53,949 bases of DNA from positions 1 through 53,949 of the forward strand of contig JAFZRU010000066.1 of the NCBI GenBank assembly GCA_017619755.1. Direction: 5' to 3'. The notes beneath the pieces were generated by a model. That model was given only the letters and a program-made list of their open reading frames with translations, made no database searches and was not told the origin of the DNA. The position numbers and the translations under genes are program-made. Of the stretch, positions 1-7,814 are shown piece after piece; within the stretch, counting starts at the first letter, position 1, and every line of letters starts with the position of its first letter. The stretch comes from Prevotella sp. Its GTDB lineage: Bacteria; Bacteroidota; Bacteroidia; Bacteroidales; Bacteroidaceae.

Positions 1-323
1 CCTCCTTCATCAATGGCGGGCGCGAGGAGCCGTTCGCGGGCGAAGACCGCATCCTGGTTGCCTCACCCAAGGTGGCCACCTACGACCTGAAGCCCGAGAT
101 GGCGGCCTTCGAAATCAAGGACAAGCTCGTGGCGGCCATCAACGAGGACGGCACTCCCAACACCGCCCACTCGCTCAATCCCGTCCCGTTCATCTACGTC
201 ACCAACAACAATAGCGCAAAGGTGAAAAACGGACGCCTTGCCGACGTGGCTCCCTCCATCCTCCACATCATGGGGCTGGAGCAACCGGCTGACATGACCG
301 GCGAGTGCCTCATCATCGATTAG
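1..323 (+). CDS. gpmI: 2,3-bisphosphoglycerate-independent phosphoglycerate mutase, C-terminal end (partial)
   Basis: The reading frame is open from base 3 and ends at TAG 321-323, so only the last ~107 residues are present. They contain the iPGM C-terminal signatures [13 protein letters not shown] and [13 protein letters not shown], followed by [14 protein letters not shown] and the usual end. The enzyme interconverts 3- and 2-phosphoglycerate in glycolysis, in the cytoplasm, using two Mn ions. The metal-site residues lie upstream of the window. The identification rests on strong family motifs; a different alkaline-phosphatase-superfamily enzyme is unlikely. Confidence 0.93.
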   Translation, partial: SFINGGREEPFAGEDRILVASPKVATYDLKPEMAAFEIKDKLVAAINEDGTPNTAHSLNPVPFIYVTNNNSAKVKNGRLADVAPSILHIMGLEQPADMTGECLIID

Positions 324-330
324 ACATCCT

Positions 331-354
331 CCCGGAGGCCACCGCGCCTCCGGG
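331..354. terminator. GC-rich hairpin after gpmI
   Basis: CCCGGAGGC (331-339) pairs perfectly with GCCTCCGGG (346-354) across a 6-nt loop, 7 nt after the gpmI stop and 16 nt before the ung start. No T tract follows, so termination is inferred from position only; it could equally be a processing or stabilising hairpin between two co-transcribed genes. Confidence 0.5.
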
Positions 355-369
355 TCACACCCGTTCCCC

Positions 370-1035
370 ATGGATGTAAAGATAGAGCCCTCGTGGAAAT
401 TGCAACTCGCAGCTGAGTTTGAGCAACCCTATTTCGCCAACCTCGTGAGGATGGTGAAGGAGGAGTATGCCACGCACAAGTGCTACCCTCCCGGCAAGTT
501 GATTTTCAACGCCTTCAACCTCTGCCCTTTCGACAAGGTGAGGGTGGTGATTATCGGTCAGGACCCCTACCATGAGCCCGGCCAGGCCATGGGGCTCAGT
601 TTCTCCGTGCCAGATGGTGTGGAGATGCCCCCCTCGCTCATCAACATCTTCCGGGAAATCAGTTCCGACCTGGGCATTCCCATGCCCGTCAGCGGCAACC
701 TCACCCGCTGGGCCAACCAGGGTGTGTTGCTGCTCAACGCCACGCTCACCGTGAGGGAGCATGCCGCCGGCAGCCATCAGCGCAAGGGATGGGAAATCTT
801 CACCGACGCCGCCATCCGCGCCCTCAACCGCGGCCGCGAGCACCTCGTCTTCATCCTTTGGGGCGGCTATGCCCGCAGCAAGGCCTCCTACATCGACCGG
901 ACGCGGCACCTTGTCTTGCAGTCGGTGCATCCCTCTCCGCTCTCCGCCAACAGGGGCGGGTGGTTTGGAAACCATCATTTCTCACAGGCCAACGCCTACC
1001 TGCAGGCCCACGGCAGCGCACCCATCGAGTGGTAA
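370..1035 (+). CDS. ung: uracil-DNA glycosylase (family 1)
   Basis: 221 residues, normal for family 1 UDG. It removes uracil from DNA as the first step of base excision repair. The water-activating motif GQDPYH is at residues 63-68 (catalytic Asp65) and the DNA-intercalation loop HPSPLS starts at His187; the uracil-recognition segment with LLLNATLTV lies near residues 120-128. ATG 370 is chosen because the protein then starts at the normal family position. It lies 46 nt after gpmI and 12 nt before the DUF3109 gene on the same strand. Confidence 0.96.
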   Translation: MDVKIEPSWKLQLAAEFEQPYFANLVRMVKEEYATHKCYPPGKLIFNAFNLCPFDKVRVVIIGQDPYHEPGQAMGLSFSVPDGVEMPPSLINIFREISSDLGIPMPVSGNLTRWANQGVLLLNATLTVREHAAGSHQRKGWEIFTDAAIRALNRGREHLVFILWGGYARSKASYIDRTRHLVLQSVHPSPLSANRGGWFGNHHFSQANAYLQAHGSAPIEW

Positions 1036-1047
1036 TACGACACGAAC

Positions 1048-1662
1048 ATGAGCAGCACCATTCCTCCCATCCTGCAAGTAGGCCACGTGCTTCTCTCGGC
1101 CGACATCCTCACCGAGCATTTCTGCTGCGACCTTGACAAATGCCAGGGGCAGTGTTGCGTGGAGGGCGACGCCGGAGCGCCTGTCACCTTGGAGGAGATA
1201 GACAGTATGGAAGCGTGTCTCGACAAGGTGTGGCCGCACCTTTCAGCCTCTGCACAGGCGGTGGTGGACAAGCAGGGCGTGGCCTATCCGGACAGCGACG
1301 GGGACATGGTGACCAGCATCGTGGCGGGGCGTGACTGCGTCTTCACTTGTTATGAGGGCGGCATGTGCCTGTGCGCACTCGAAAAGGCTTTCCGCCAAGG
1401 CGACATCTCCTTTTGCAAGCCCGTCAGCTGTGCACTTTATCCCATCCGTGAGAAGGTGTTCGCCGATGGCACCGTAGGACTTAACTATCACCGTTGGCAT
1501 GTGTGCCGCGACGCGGTGGACAAGGGTCGCCAGCTCGGCATCCGCGTCTATCGCTTCCTGCGAGAGCCACTCATCCGCCGCTTCGGCGAGGAATGGTATG
1601 AGGAGCTCCTCCAAGTGGCTCACCAACTCAAGGTGGAGGAGGATACACAAAAAACTGAATAA
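1048..1662 (+). CDS. DUF3109 family protein
   Basis: 204 residues, cytosolic, no signal peptide or membrane segment. It has the Cys-rich pattern of DUF3109: CCDLDKCQGQCC near residue 27, then CVFTCYEGGMCLC and a later CKPVSCALYP. The spaced cysteines look like a metal or Fe-S site, as in related CxxxCxxCC proteins, but no function is established and I infer none. Its stop TAA overlaps the ATG of the next gene by one base (TAATG), implying translational coupling to the AraC regulator. Confidence 0.88.
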   Translation: MSSTIPPILQVGHVLLSADILTEHFCCDLDKCQGQCCVEGDAGAPVTLEEIDSMEACLDKVWPHLSASAQAVVDKQGVAYPDSDGDMVTSIVAGRDCVFTCYEGGMCLCALEKAFRQGDISFCKPVSCALYPIREKVFADGTVGLNYHRWHVCRDAVDKGRQLGIRVYRFLREPLIRRFGEEWYEELLQVAHQLKVEEDTQKTE

Positions 1663-2540
1663 TGGAAAAGACAACCTTTCAAGACATCACCCCGCGTACT
1701 TCCAAGCTCTTGGTGAACGACAATTTGTTCATCGACGATGACTTGTTGCTCTTCAGGCGTTTCGAGGATGTGCCGGTTTCCACTGACTCCCGCAAGATGA
1801 GTTGCCTCTTCGTGGCCTTGTGCTTGGAGGGAAGCGCCCAATACACCGTGGACACCAAGGTGCACCAGGTGCGCAAGAACGACTTTTTGGTGATCAACGA
1901 CGGCCAAGTGCTTAGCGACTACACGCTCAGCCCCGACTGCAAGGGCATCGCCATCATGACCTCCAACGATTTCTTCGCCGAAATCATCAAGGAGGTGTAT
2001 GAGATGTCTCAGGTGTTTCTTTTCGCCTACTCCAATCCGGTGTTCAACCTCAAGCCGGAGAAGGCGGCGACGTTCAGCGCCTATTTCAACATGATTTGCG
2101 AGAAGGTGGAAGACCGCGAACACCGCTTCCGCCGCCAATTAGCCATCTCGCTGCTCAAGGCGATGATATACGACATCGGCAACGAGATATACCAAAAACA
2201 AGCCAGTTCACCCAAGCGCACCCGCGCAGAGGTGATTTTCGGCAACTTCATCAGTTTGGTGAAGGACAATTTCCGGCATGAGCGGCGCGTCAGTTGGTAT
2301 GGCGAGCAACTATGCATCACGCCCAAGTACCTCTCCGAGACCGTGAAGCAGGTGAGCCGTCGCACGCCCAACGAGTGGATAGACTATTTTGTCATCCTTG
2401 AAATTCGTGTTTTACTCAAGAGCTCCACGCTGAGCATCAAGGAGATAGCCGAATCACTCCATTTTCCCAACCAGTCGTTTTTGGGGAAATTCTTCAAGGA
2501 GCATGTCGGTGTGTCACCTTCCAAGTATCGGCGAATGTGA
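1662..2540 (+). CDS. AraC-family transcriptional regulator
   Basis: 292 residues. Residues ~1-180 look like an AraC-type sensing domain (beta-rich, cupin-like, starting with DITPRTSKLL). Residues ~185-292 form the double helix-turn-helix, with the second helix segment LSIKEIAESLHFPNQSFLGK and the typical end VGVSPSKYRR. It should bind DNA in response to an unknown ligand. The start codon overlaps the upstream stop by one base. It converges with the GH95 gene with 6 nt between stops, so the two are not co-transcribed; whether it regulates the fucosidase is not shown by the sequence. Confidence 0.92.
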   Translation: MEKTTFQDITPRTSKLLVNDNLFIDDDLLLFRRFEDVPVSTDSRKMSCLFVALCLEGSAQYTVDTKVHQVRKNDFLVINDGQVLSDYTLSPDCKGIAIMTSNDFFAEIIKEVYEMSQVFLFAYSNPVFNLKPEKAATFSAYFNMICEKVEDREHRFRRQLAISLLKAMIYDIGNEIYQKQASSPKRTRAEVIFGNFISLVKDNFRHERRVSWYGEQLCITPKYLSETVKQVSRRTPNEWIDYFVILEIRVLLKSSTLSIKEIAESLHFPNQSFLGKFFKEHVGVSPSKYRRM

Positions 2541-2546
2541 GGTCTT

Positions 2547-4988
2547 TCAGAACTTCACCTTCGTCGTCTTTCCTTTCTTCAATTTTGCCACGACATTTCT
2601 ACTGCCGCAGGTCACCTTCACCTTGCCTTTGCGCTGACTGAAGATGGTGGCCTCCACGTGTCGGCCCCCCTCGCCCCATGCCATGTCGAGCGTGAGGCCT
2701 CCCCGTGCACGGATGCCCCGCACGTTCCCCTCGGCCCATTGGTCGGGGAGTGCCGGCAGCAGGAGCAGTTGCTCCTCGTCGCCTTGCAGCAGCATTTCAC
2801 ACACGCCAGCCGTGCCTCCGAAGTTGCCGTCGATTTGGAAAGGCGGATGGGCGTCGAAGAGGTTGGGGTAGGTGCCTCCCGAGCGTCGCCTGTCGCTCCC
2901 CTTGTAGTCGTCGGGCGAGACGTAGGTGAGCAATTTCTGGTAGATGTGGAATGCCTGTTGGGCATCGTGGAGGCGGGCCCACAAGCAGATGCGCCATCCC
3001 GTGCTCCATCCGGTGGTCTTGTCCCCCTTGATTTCCAGGCTTCTTCGTGCTGCATTAGCCAAGAGAGGCGTTTTTCCGGGGGTGATTTGGTGGCCGGGGT
3101 AGAGGCCGATGAGGTGTGACTGGTGGCGGTGTTTCGGGTCCCAGTCATCCCAGTCGAAATACCACTCGTTGATGTCGCCCTCGTGCCCTATGGTGTAGGG
3201 GCGTAGTCGTGAGAGGCTCTGCTCCACCTCCTTGAGGAATTTCTTGTCATCACCCACGATGCGTCCTGCATTCAGCGTGTTGGTGAAGAGTTCTCGGATG
3301 ATGGCCAGGTCGGCGGTGCCGCCATAGCAGGTGGTGCCATGGTATCCTTCGGTGGTTTTGTATTCATTCTCCGGCGAGGTGCTGGGGGCGGTGATGAGTT
3401 CGCCCGGCTCCCGTGGATTGTCCACAAGCCAGTCGAGGCAGAACTCGGAGGCTCCGCGCAGCAGCGGGTATGCCGTCTCCTTGAGGAATTGCTGGTCGAG
3501 GGTGTATCTGTAGTGCTCCCATAGCGCTTGGCTGAGCCACGCCCCTCCCATGTTCCAGTTGCTCCATTCCGGGCTCTCGCGCTTCTCCCCCACGGGGTTG
3601 GCCATGGCCCAGATGTCGCTGTTGTGGCTGGAGCACCATCCTCGTGTGATGCCGTAGTAGTTGCGTGCCACGTCTCGGCCGTTGCGTGCGAGGGCTTCCA
3701 TGAATCCCCATAGCGGTGTGGTCATCTCGCTGAGGTTGGCCACTTCCGCCGGCCAGTAGTTCTCTTCCAAGTTGATGTTCACCGTGTAGTTGCCTCGCCA
3801 TGGGGAGAAGCGGTGCGGTGTCCACAATCCTTGCAGGTTGGCGGGAACGGAGGGCGTGCGCGAGCAAGCGATGAGCAGGTACCGTCCGTATTGGAAATAG
3901 AGGCTTTCAAGGTATCGGCTGTCGCCACCGTTGTCGGTGTGTCGTTTCAGCAGTGCGTCGGTGGGGATGGCCGTGTCGGCAGCTTTCGGTTTTCCCAAGG
4001 TGATGCTCATCCTTGAGAACAGTTTTACGTAGTCGTCGATGTGCCGTTGCCTCAGTTCGTCGTAGCTGTAGTTGACCAAGTGCCACAAGTCGTCGTTGGT
4101 GCTTTCGATGTAAGGTGCCCCGTTGGTCACGGGATGTTGCGAGGCACCATTGAAACTCGTCTCGTTGACTATATAGACGGTCAAATCAGAGGCGCCTTTT
4201 ACTGTCAGTGTACTGTCGGAAGCAGAGATTGTGCCGCCAATAGGTTCGGCCAGCATGTAACAGCAGTAGTGAATGCTCTCATAAGAAGAACCTATGGCAT
4301 GTCCTGTCATCACCATCGACCCTTTGGGAATGAATGTCCCGCACCCGTCGAAATCTGAGCTTTTGGCGCATACGCTCTTCACCTGATGTGGTACTTGGGC
4401 AGTGAGAGATAATCGGCAATTGATGGCACCTTTTTTCTCTGCATGGATTCGGATAGCTATCACTTTGTCGGGGTTGGAGGCGAAATATTCACGAGTGTAG
4501 CGTGTGTCCCCCAGCATATAACTGTCACGACAGAAGGCACTGTCGAGGTTGAGCTCTCGACGATAGTTGATGGGAGTTTTTATGCCGTTGTCATCGATGA
4601 TATGCAATGTTCCCAAAGGCTGATAGTATTGCGAGTTGGGGCCTTGCACATGCAGCTGCAAGCTGTCGGCCAAGGCATAGTCTTCTGCAAACAGCGCCTC
4701 CCTGATTTTAGGTATCCACCGACTGGCTCCTGCGTCGAGATTCGGGTCCACCGGCTTGCCTGTCCAGAATGTGATGTCGTTGAGGTAGAGGATGTTGTCT
4801 TCCACTCCTCCATAAACGCAGGCACCTATTTTCCCGTTGCCTATGGGGAGCGACTCTTCAAAGAAGGTGGCCGGGCGGTCATACCACAGCTTCAAGGGCA
4901 GTGAGCCGGTGTCTTGCCCTGTGGCGTTGATGTTGGCACAGGTGCAAAGGATGGCCGTCACAGCCCAGGGAATGATGGCTTTTGTCAT
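2547..4988 (-). CDS. GH95 alpha-L-fucosidase, secreted
   Basis: 813 residues with an N-terminal signal-like segment (AIIPWAVTAILCTCA) and the complete GH95 fold. Family 95 enzymes are inverting alpha-1,2-L-fucosidases (some are galactosidases) that trim host glycans and plant polymers. Visible active-site motifs: NINLEENYWPAE near residue 402, corresponding to the paired Asn of the family (usually followed by TQMNYWPAE); PSTSPEN near 540 with the general acid Glu; HPPFQIDGNFGGTAG near 720 with the Asp that acts through the Asn pair. The start is 6 nt downstream of the metY-like stop, so it is probably co-transcribed with it. No SusC/SusD genes are nearby, so this is not a visible polysaccharide utilisation locus. 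Confidence 0.93.
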   Translation of the reverse strand: MTKAIIPWAVTAILCTCANINATGQDTGSLPLKLWYDRPATFFEESLPIGNGKIGACVYGGVEDNILYLNDITFWTGKPVDPNLDAGASRWIPKIREALFAEDYALADSLQLHVQGPNSQYYQPLGTLHIIDDNGIKTPINYRRELNLDSAFCRDSYMLGDTRYTREYFASNPDKVIAIRIHAEKKGAINCRLSLTAQVPHQVKSVCAKSSDFDGCGTFIPKGSMVMTGHAIGSSYESIHYCCYMLAEPIGGTISASDSTLTVKGASDLTVYIVNETSFNGASQHPVTNGAPYIESTNDDLWHLVNYSYDELRQRHIDDYVKLFSRMSITLGKPKAADTAIPTDALLKRHTDNGGDSRYLESLYFQYGRYLLIACSRTPSVPANLQGLWTPHRFSPWRGNYTVNINLEENYWPAEVANLSEMTTPLWGFMEALARNGRDVARNYYGITRGWCSSHNSDIWAMANPVGEKRESPEWSNWNMGGAWLSQALWEHYRYTLDQQFLKETAYPLLRGASEFCLDWLVDNPREPGELITAPSTSPENEYKTTEGYHGTTCYGGTADLAIIRELFTNTLNAGRIVGDDKKFLKEVEQSLSRLRPYTIGHEGDINEWYFDWDDWDPKHRHQSHLIGLYPGHQITPGKTPLLANAARRSLEIKGDKTTGWSTGWRICLWARLHDAQQAFHIYQKLLTYVSPDDYKGSDRRRSGGTYPNLFDAHPPFQIDGNFGGTAGVCEMLLQGDEEQLLLLPALPDQWAEGNVRGIRARGGLTLDMAWGEGGRHVEATIFSQRKGKVKVTCGSRNVVAKLKKGKTTKVKF

Positions 4989-4994
4989 GGGGTG

Positions 4995-6281
4995 TCATTT
5001 GATGGTGTCGAGGGCCTGGCGGAGGTCGTCGAGGATGTCTTCCACATCCTCTATGCCTACGGAGAGACGTATGAGGTCGGGAGCGACGCCGGCTTGACGG
5101 AGTTGTTCGTCGGAGAGTTGGCGGTGAGTGTGGCTGGCGGGATGCAACACGCATGTGCGTGCGTCGGCCACATGGGTGACGATGTTGACCATCTTTAGTG
5201 AGTCCATGAAGCGGATGGCTGTCTCACGGTCGCCCTTCAGGCCGAATGCTATCACGCCACAGGAGCCGTTGGGCAGGTATTTTTGTCCGAGAGCGTAGTT
5301 GGGGTTGTCTTTCAATCCGCAATAGTGCACCCATGCCACCCTGTCGTCGTTGTTCAGGAATTCCGCCACTTGCTGCGCGTTGGAGCAGTGTTGCTTCATC
5401 CTCAGATGGAGGGTCTGAAGACCCAGGTTGAGGAGGAAGGAGTTTTGTGGAGCAGGTATGCTGCCCAGGTCACGCATGAGTTGTGCCACGAGTTTGGTGG
5501 TGTATCCCATCTTTCCGAATGCCTTTACGTATGTCAGTCCGTGATAGGAGTCATCGGGGGTTGTCAGTCCGGGGAACTTGTCGGCGTGTGCCATCCAGTC
5601 GAAATTGCCGCTGTCCACCACGGCTCCTCCCACCTGTGTGGCCAGTCCGTCCATATACTTGGTGGTGGAGTGAGTCACGATGTCGGCTCCCCACTCGAAG
5701 GGCCGGCAGTTGACGGGGGTGGCGAAGGTGTTGTCCACGATGAGCGGGACGCCGTTGCGGTGGGCGATGCGTGCGAATTTCTCAATGTCGAGCACGGCGC
5801 ATCCCGGGTTGGAGATGGTTTCTCCGAAGAGAGCCTTGGTGTTGGGTCGGAAGGCCTTTTGTATTTCCTCTTCCGATGCCTCTTGTGACACGAAGGTGCA
5901 TTCGATTCCCAGCTTTTTCAATGTCACGCCGAAGAGGTTGTATGTGCCGCCATAGATTTCGTTGGAAGTCACGATGTGCCCACCGGCCTCGCAGATGTTG
6001 AAGATGGCATAGAAATTGGCCGCCTGCCCGCTGGAGGTGAGCACGCATCCCACACCACCTTCGAGGGCTGCGATTTTCGCCGCCACGGCGTCGTTGGTGG
6101 GGTTTTGCAGCCTGGTGTAGAAATAACCTTCCTTTTCCAGGTCGAACAGTTTCGCCATTTCATCGGAGTCATCATACTTGAAGGTGGTGCTTTGGATGAT
6201 GGGCAACTCTATTGGCTCTCCATTTTTCGCTTTGTAACCAGCGTGAACGCAAAGTGATGGGATTCTCATTTTCTTATCCAT
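4995..6281 (-). CDS. metY: O-acetylhomoserine sulfhydrylase / aminocarboxypropyltransferase, PLP enzyme
   Basis: 428 residues, the usual length for O-acetylhomoserine sulfhydrylase of the Cys/Met metabolism PLP family. It should make homocysteine from O-acetylhomoserine and sulfide in methionine synthesis. The PLP lysine lies in HSTTKYMDG near residue 208; YTRLQNPTNDAV near the N-terminus and SSGQAANFYA are family hallmarks. Cystathionine gamma-synthase is a possible alternative, but the length and the C-terminal end (LSVGIEDVEDILDDL) fit MetY better. A near-consensus -7 element (CAAAGTA on the plus strand, 6310-6316) lies upstream. It probably heads a two-gene transcript with the GH95 gene. 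Confidence 0.9.
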   Translation of the reverse strand: MDKKMRIPSLCVHAGYKAKNGEPIELPIIQSTTFKYDDSDEMAKLFDLEKEGYFYTRLQNPTNDAVAAKIAALEGGVGCVLTSSGQAANFYAIFNICEAGGHIVTSNEIYGGTYNLFGVTLKKLGIECTFVSQEASEEEIQKAFRPNTKALFGETISNPGCAVLDIEKFARIAHRNGVPLIVDNTFATPVNCRPFEWGADIVTHSTTKYMDGLATQVGGAVVDSGNFDWMAHADKFPGLTTPDDSYHGLTYVKAFGKMGYTTKLVAQLMRDLGSIPAPQNSFLLNLGLQTLHLRMKQHCSNAQQVAEFLNNDDRVAWVHYCGLKDNPNYALGQKYLPNGSCGVIAFGLKGDRETAIRFMDSLKMVNIVTHVADARTCVLHPASHTHRQLSDEQLRQAGVAPDLIRLSVGIEDVEDILDDLRQALDTIK

Positions 6282-6330
6282 ATTAGTCTTGATTTCTGAA
6301 TTTTCCTTGCAAAGTACGGAATTTTTTGCG

Positions 6331-6422
6331 AAACATGCAAGTTTTCTTGGTAGATTTGCAACTTGTTTTTTCTCGAAACGGTCTCAAAAAGGACGGTTTT
6401 TTCCTCCAAAACTTGCATGTTT
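6331..6422. repeat. inverted repeat in the metY/phosphatase divergent intergenic region
   Basis: AAACATGCAAGTTTT (6331-6345) is the exact reverse complement of AAAACTTGCATGTTT (6408-6422), separated by 62 nt. The right arm overlaps the -33 box of the phosphatase promoter, so it could be an operator or part of a small dispersed element. Confidence 0.7.
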
Positions 6423-6443
6423 TTCATAGAATGCTTATCTTTG
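6413..6443 (+). promoter_or_regulatory. Bacteroidota-type promoter of the histidine phosphatase gene
   Basis: TTG (6413-6415), 20 nt spacer, TATCTTTG (6436-6443) fits the TTG-N19-21-TAnnTTTG pattern. Transcription should start near 6450, which excludes upstream in-frame starts and supports ATG 6467. Confidence 0.8.
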
Positions 6444-6466
6444 CAAAAATCAACCCTAAAAACATC

Positions 6467-7738
6467 ATGACCATGAAAAAGATGCTTCACGCCCTGCTCC
6501 TCCTATTGCTTGCTTTGCCGGCATGGGGGCAGACCAGTCCCGCCTTGGACCAGCTCAAGGCAGACCCCCGTAAGTCATACGGCAACGACTACCCCTATCC
6601 CATGGAGAATGTCCGGCTCACCAAGGCGCCTCGTGGTTACAAGCCGTTCTATATCAGCCATTACGCCCGTCATGGCTCTCGGTATTATTGGACGGACAAA
6701 CTTTACAAAGACTTGGATACGACGTTGACCGCCGCCCACGAGAAACACCTTCTCACCCCTGTGGGCGAGGCTTTCCATGACAAGTTCAAGGCCGCCCATA
6801 AGGAATTGATGACTGGTATGGGCGAACTGACTCAGCTTGGATGGAACCAACACCAATTTATCGCACGGACGATGTATCGCCAATTCCCGCAGGTATTCAA
6901 GAAAGGCGGCAACGTGTTCGCCATCTCTTCCCTGTCGGGACGTTGCGTGCTCAGCATGTCGGCTTTCTGTCAGGAACTGGTGCAGTGCAATCCCAAGATT
7001 GAAATCCGCGAGCAGTCCTCGCGCTTCACCCTTGACGGCGTGGTGCCCACCGATGGTCAGAATCCCGTGAAGCACAACTATCCGAAAGTCACTCCCCGTT
7101 ATGAGAAAAACCGTGACCAGGTGAAAGGCGACAACTCCCTCCGCGAGGCTGTTGTCTCACGTGTGTTCACCAGCACGGAGGGGTTGCCTTTCAGTACCCG
7201 CCACATCGCCAGCGACTTGCTCAACCTCTACACCACCTTGCCAAGCATAGGCCATGAGGGAATGATGAACGGCATCGCCACCGACGAGGAATTTGCGAAA
7301 CAGTGGGAGGTCTCCAACTTGGGGTCGTACTCCTGGGTGTTTGGCCCCCAATACCAGATGATTCCCATCTTGGAGGACATCATTAAGAAGGCCGACGCCG
7401 TCTTGGATGGCAGCAGCGACCATATCGCCGACTTGCGCTTCGGGCATGACACGTGCCTTGGGCCTCTCACCGTGTTGATGGGACTCAATGGCGCCGACCT
7501 CGACCCGGAGGACCCGGGGAAGGTGAAGGACTGCTATCAGAACTGGGAGACCTGCAAGGCCTGCAACATGCAGTTGGTGTTCTATCGTGGCAAAAAGGGT
7601 AAGGACGACATCCTGGTGAAATGTCTGCTCAATGGAACTGAGGCCACCCTGCCCGTACCCACGACATGCCATCCCTATTACAAGTGGTCCGACTTCCGTC
7701 GTTTCTACCTCGACCGTTGCAACCGTATGAAACAATAG
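6467..7738 (+). CDS. secreted histidine-type (clan 2) phosphatase, MINPP/phytase-like
   Basis: 423 residues from ATG 6467 (ATG 6473 is also possible). A signal peptide MKKMLHALLLLLLALPAWGQ directs export. The catalytic RHG motif is in YARHGSRYY near residue 55 of the mature frame, and the proton-donor motif is FGHDTCLGPL near the C-terminal third, as in clan-2 histidine acid phosphatases. In Bacteroidales this group includes multiple inositol polyphosphate phosphatases that release phosphate from phytate; the substrate here is inferred. It has its own promoter and ends in a strong hairpin facing gyrB. Confidence 0.88.
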   Translation: MTMKKMLHALLLLLLALPAWGQTSPALDQLKADPRKSYGNDYPYPMENVRLTKAPRGYKPFYISHYARHGSRYYWTDKLYKDLDTTLTAAHEKHLLTPVGEAFHDKFKAAHKELMTGMGELTQLGWNQHQFIARTMYRQFPQVFKKGGNVFAISSLSGRCVLSMSAFCQELVQCNPKIEIREQSSRFTLDGVVPTDGQNPVKHNYPKVTPRYEKNRDQVKGDNSLREAVVSRVFTSTEGLPFSTRHIASDLLNLYTTLPSIGHEGMMNGIATDEEFAKQWEVSNLGSYSWVFGPQYQMIPILEDIIKKADAVLDGSSDHIADLRFGHDTCLGPLTVLMGLNGADLDPEDPGKVKDCYQNWETCKACNMQLVFYRGKKGKDDILVKCLLNGTEATLPVPTTCHPYYKWSDFRRFYLDRCNRMKQ

Positions 7739-7761
7739 TGCGAGGCCATGGGAGGAAACAA

Positions 7762-7789
7762 TTCACGGCAGCCATTTGGCTGCCGTGAA
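7762..7789. terminator. bidirectional hairpin between phosphatase and gyrB
   Basis: TTCACGGCAGCC (7762-7773), loop ATTT, GGCTGCCGTGAA (7778-7789): a perfect 12-bp stem between two convergent genes. T-rich sequence on either side is short, so a shared terminator is inferred. Confidence 0.8.
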
Positions 7790-7814
7790 CGTTTCTAACC
7801 AAAACATACGACTC

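Noticed and set aside
2618-3148. Long frames antisense or out of frame to real genes (for example inside GH95, gyrB, murC, parC)
   Set aside because: They are Arg/Pro/Ser- or Val/His-rich, have no domains, and lie wholly inside genes with clear family motifs in another frame.
6282-6466. SAM-type riboswitch before metY
   Set aside because: The leader from the likely start to the metY ATG is under 40 nt, and no SAM riboswitch core is recognisable.
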